A stretch of DNA of 64,000 nucleotides from Rutstroemia sp. NJR-2017a BVV2 (Eukaryota > Ascomycota > Leotiomycetes > Helotiales > Rutstroemiaceae), in the NCBI GenBank assembly GCA_002946415.1, contig NJPS01000004.1, positions 935,001 to 999,000 of the forward strand, read 5' to 3'. Position 1 is the stretch's first letter; each line of letters opens with the position of its first letter. The notes beneath the pieces were generated by a model. That model made no database searches. It was not told the origin of the DNA and was given only the letters and a program-made list of their open reading frames with translations. Made by a program: the position numbers and the translations under genes. Shown piece by piece: positions 61,287-64,000 of the stretch.

Positions 61287-61967
61287 ATGAGCTCTATATA
61301 CAGTGATCTAGCTCACTCTCCTATCTCTTGCACGGAAGGAGGAGAGGTTCCAACTTTCCAGCTCAGAACTGAGACTACCTCTGCATCATCAAGTCTCTCC
61401 TCTATGGCCGTCAGCGAATTCTCTTCCTTCTCAAGAATTTACCCCAGCCAAAAAGTCAACGCAATGGCCATCCAACATACCTTCCTCCAAAGCGCCTTCA
61501 AACCCACCGATGAAGACTCCTGCGCCATCGACGACATGTCCGAAGACGAGGAAGAGGCACCCCAATTTCTTGATTTCCGCAAACGCCACATCGCCCGCTT
61601 CGACCCACAACACCCAGTCGTCGGCGCCATCAAGCAGGCTCTTCTCCAGAAGTCCTGCGAGGCTCTGGTCAACCTAGCCGAGCCGAACTACAGGGTGCAA
61701 AAACAACCTCAAGCCAACCAGGCTCCTATGGTCGCAAAACCTAGGAGTGTTAAATGGGGAAAGAGCGAGGATGAGTCGCAGGAAATGTACAAACCTGACG
61801 ATGTCATGATGTCGTTCCTGATGGAACATGCTGCGCGTGCCGGCACGGATCCGGTGAGAGCCACGTGGAAGAGGACGAGCAGTAGTGGTGCGTTGAACAG
61901 TTGGGATTTTGAGACGGGTGACTACTTGATGAAGAGTTCGAGGGAGTGTGGGTGGTGCTTGTGGTGA
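61287..61967 (+). CDS. Uncharacterised protein, intronless
   Basis: A single exon codes 226 aa from a clear ATG. The N-terminal ~80 residues are Ser/Thr-rich, then an acidic patch (MSEDEEEAPQFLDF). A more ordered-looking basic/hydrophobic segment follows (KRHIARFDPQHPVVGAIKQA and LLQKSCEALVNLAEP), and later VKWGKSEDESQEMYKPDDVM. The last residues, SSRECGWCLW, contain a CxxC-like pair. I recognise no family. Codon use and composition look coding, the frame is long and the start is well placed. Confidence 0.7.
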   Translation: MSSIYSDLAHSPISCTEGGEVPTFQLRTETTSASSSLSSMAVSEFSSFSRIYPSQKVNAMAIQHTFLQSAFKPTDEDSCAIDDMSEDEEEAPQFLDFRKRHIARFDPQHPVVGAIKQALLQKSCEALVNLAEPNYRVQKQPQANQAPMVAKPRSVKWGKSEDESQEMYKPDDVMMSFLMEHAARAGTDPVRATWKRTSSSGALNSWDFETGDYLMKSSRECGWCLW

Positions 61968-62497
61968 GTGTCAGACGTACGAGAAGGGATGGAATGAACT
62001 TCTTTTTTAATTTTAGTGCTTTTTGAGTATATTCTTTGTCCTTTTTGATTAGTGGTTTTATGTGGTTGAACTCTTTTTTTCTTGTATAATTATCTTTGTT
62101 GGCTCCCCTTTGTTCATACCCCGTTGATTCATACCCCTTTTATTCATATACCCCCTTGATTCTTCCCTTGTTTAATGGCAACGCGAGACGATTGTAACTT
62201 TACGAATCCTAATTTACATCTCTATTCATATCAATGAAGAAATCCATGTTTTCAATTGCTGGCCCATAAAACTGTGAGATCATGTTCAATCTACTACTGC
62301 TTAAGAACTTCATGTCTAGCACTCGAGAGTTCGTAGTTCAAGCAGTAGTATAGCTTCTAGATTGAATTCCCCACTTTTGGGAGATTGGATTTGGTCTGTG
62401 TCGTATGCATCGTCATATGCAATTTTCTAGATCTACGAGACATCCGTGAAAGAACCAAGCGTGCCCTCCCTATCTAAACTTCCCCTTTTCCCGTCAC
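61968..62497. other. Intergenic between convergent genes
   Basis: AT-rich, with repeats of TTCATACCCC near 62110-62150; no gene. Confidence 0.6.
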
Positions 62498-63142
62498 CTA
62501 CAACTCATTAACCCACTCCAACGCAACAGAAGTCTCCAATCTCTTAGTCCAATCCGGATTAACATACGACTTCACCAACTTCCCATCCCTCCCCACCAAA
62601 AAGCTCGCCGGCAACGGCACCTCCAACGAATCATCTCCATTCCTCGCCACAAAATCATGTCCAAAGACCTCGAATGCCGGACGCATGGAATCCGGCTGCG
62701 TAAACAAAATCCCCAGCTCCTTGGCCAACTTGTTCTGCACGTCAGAAAGCACGGGGAACTTGAGCGCGTGCTTCTCGGTTGTAGAGAGCGACTGGTTGGG
62801 GAGCTCGGGTGAGATGGCTACGAGGGTTACGCCTTTGGCTTGGAATTGCTCGAGGTGCTTCTGCAGGGAGGCGAGCGCGAGGTTGCAGAATGGACACCAT
62901 TCGCCGCGGTAGAAGGTTATGAGGAGGGGGCCGTTGGAGAGGAGGTCGTTGAGAGTGACTTCTTTGCCTACGGCGTTGGAGAGGGTGAATGGTGGGAAGG
63001 TTTGGCCGACTTGGATTGCTTTGGAGGGGTCGTAGGCTTTCTGGAAGTCTTGGTTGGCTTTGATGATTGGTTCTTTGAGATGGGAGGGCGCATTTGCTTC
63101 GAATCCGGCCTGAACACCGTTGAGTTGTGCGGCGAGAGACAT
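62498..63142 (-). CDS. Thioredoxin-fold peroxiredoxin (AhpC/TSA type)
   Basis: A single exon codes 214 aa from ATG 63142; upstream readings begin only at non-ATG codons. The peroxidatic region is LLITFYRGEWCPFCNLAL, with a CPFC pair in the position of the usual peroxidatic Cys. VGQTFPPFTLSNAVGKEVTL precedes it and LVAISPELPNQS follows, both standard for AhpC/TSA proteins. The C-terminal VPLPASFLVGRDGKLVKSYV completes the fold. It should reduce peroxides using thioredoxin or glutathione; the exact subgroup (PrxQ-like or bacterial-type) is not settled. No targeting peptide is obvious. Confidence 0.93.
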   Translation of the reverse strand: MSLAAQLNGVQAGFEANAPSHLKEPIIKANQDFQKAYDPSKAIQVGQTFPPFTLSNAVGKEVTLNDLLSNGPLLITFYRGEWCPFCNLALASLQKHLEQFQAKGVTLVAISPELPNQSLSTTEKHALKFPVLSDVQNKLAKELGILFTQPDSMRPAFEVFGHDFVARNGDDSLEVPLPASFLVGRDGKLVKSYVNPDWTKRLETSVALEWVNEL

Positions 63143-64000
63143 GATTGTAGGTTTGCGAGGGCGGGATTTCAAGAATGTCTCTGATGATATATCTGTGAAC
63201 TTAAGTAGCTAGATTCCAAGATGAATCGGAGTTTGTGATCTAAAGCTAAGAGTGAATGTGTAGGCAAGAGAAGACATCTTGGCCGGGTGCGAAGGAGCTT
63301 ATATGTTACCACAAATCGGCCATTATTATATCGACTGTCCGAGAGTACGTCTACAGAGTCATTGATTTGTCAACGAGCTCCGAGATTATTCAATGCACCT
63401 GTCAACTTCTTCACCAACACGATATTCTGTTGGTACGAGTTCGTCCGGATTCGTCCGAGCTAGTCCGACTGGGGTTGGGACCTCCGACTACCTATCAAAT
63501 CAACCTGCTCTTGCTGTTGACCTGCGTAACATCAGAAATATGTTAATGACTATTAACAGACATATTGAGTTCTCGGATCAGAACGAGCGATTCAGTCCGT
63601 ATGACTTCCAAAAGCTGACAAGCTCATTGGCTGAAAATGAGCACAAGGAAGAAGTGCCGCAAATTAGCATATAGAGAGTATGTCAAGCAACCGGTAATTG
63701 ATGCAAAAGCGCCTTTCATGAGAATTCATTCTTGATTCGCGTTCAAGAATACTTCCTATCTACATCTCACTGCTCCACACAACGTTGTCCCAAATTCTTC
63801 GAGCCGTTTAACTTCAGAGTGTGACGACCCCGCTTTCCAATTTGGGGTTTGCTGGCATCCAATCCTTGTGACTCCCTGAATACTGGGAACGCCATTTTTG
63901 AGGAGATGCATCTCAAGGGGTTCTGCATAAGAGTCGCGCAGATACGGTTCATGCAAACTATGGTCGATGGTTCTGGCTTTGGTTTGATATCTGTAGGGCT
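63143..64000. other. Right-end region without supported genes
   Basis: A 93-aa plus-strand frame starting at ATG 63393 and a 66-aa minus-strand frame near 63956 have no recognisable motif. TCGTCCG is repeated near 63443-63465. Confidence 0.4.

Noticed and set aside
63816..63850. Possible retrotransposon LTR edge (TGTGACGACCCC)
   Set aside because: Only a short resemblance; no matching second copy, primer-binding site or reverse-transcriptase frame in the window.

Overview
This window comes from a filamentous ascomycete fungus (Pezizomycotina). The gene structures point that way: short spliceosomal introns of mostly 45-130 bp, GTATGT/GTAAGT-type donors, CTAAC-like branch sites, and a typical fungal set of housekeeping genes. 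The protein character suggests a Leotiomycete, for example a Sclerotiniaceae relative, but that is an impression and no search was run. No CRISPR array, rRNA, complete tRNA, integron, operon or intact transposon was found. Exon models were built by hand. Every multi-exon model closes in phase from ATG to stop, which is the main support for the coordinates.

Layout. 1-6.2 kb: a truncated GNAT acetyltransferase exon, a six-exon SDR oxidoreductase, and the ER chaperone BiP/KAR2 with a C-terminal HDEL. 7.5-18 kb: the ribosome-rescue GTPase HBS1, the ESCRT-0 subunit VPS27, and a divergently oriented DOA4/USP8-type ubiquitin protease. 18.7-26.1 kb: two small NAD(P)-binding oxidoreductases, a 2.1-kb gene-free stretch, and an ABCG transporter with a cysteine-rich N-terminus. 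27.2-31.1 kb: a calcium-regulated mitochondrial carrier (SAL1/SCaMC type) divergent from cyclin C (SSN8). 31.1-38 kb: a long gene-poor zone surrounding one intronless, serine-rich protein gene with an ATG-free leader. 38-44.5 kb: a small mitochondrial-type protein, syntaxin 8, a RING/TRAF-type zinc-finger protein and the dolichol-phosphate-mannose synthase DPM1. 46.6-53.3 kb: a GDSGIG-type SDR, a small basic protein, and a 660-residue uncharacterised probable nuclear protein. 56-63.2 kb: the heme enzyme HEM2, mitochondrial malonyl-CoA transacylase MCT1, a TRAPPC2L-like trafficking subunit, an uncharacterised protein and a CPFC-type peroxiredoxin.

Functional links. Several genes act in the endomembrane and ubiquitin system: KAR2, DPM1, SYN8, TRAPPC2L, VPS27 and the DOA4-type protease. 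VPS27 and the protease share one promoter region and act on the same cargo pathway. Mitochondrial functions are also frequent: the SAL1-like carrier, MCT1, and the small 38-kb protein.

The most interesting items are: a three-codon uORF whose stop codon overlaps the main start (TAATG) behind a roughly 480-nt ATG-free leader; the VPS27/DOA4-type divergent pair; possible HBS1/SKI7-type alternative splicing in HBS1; a one-residue displacement in the catalytic Cys box of the ubiquitin protease; and an EF-hand loop completed by a 26-nt microexon. I saw no clear evidence for a wholly new multi-gene system.
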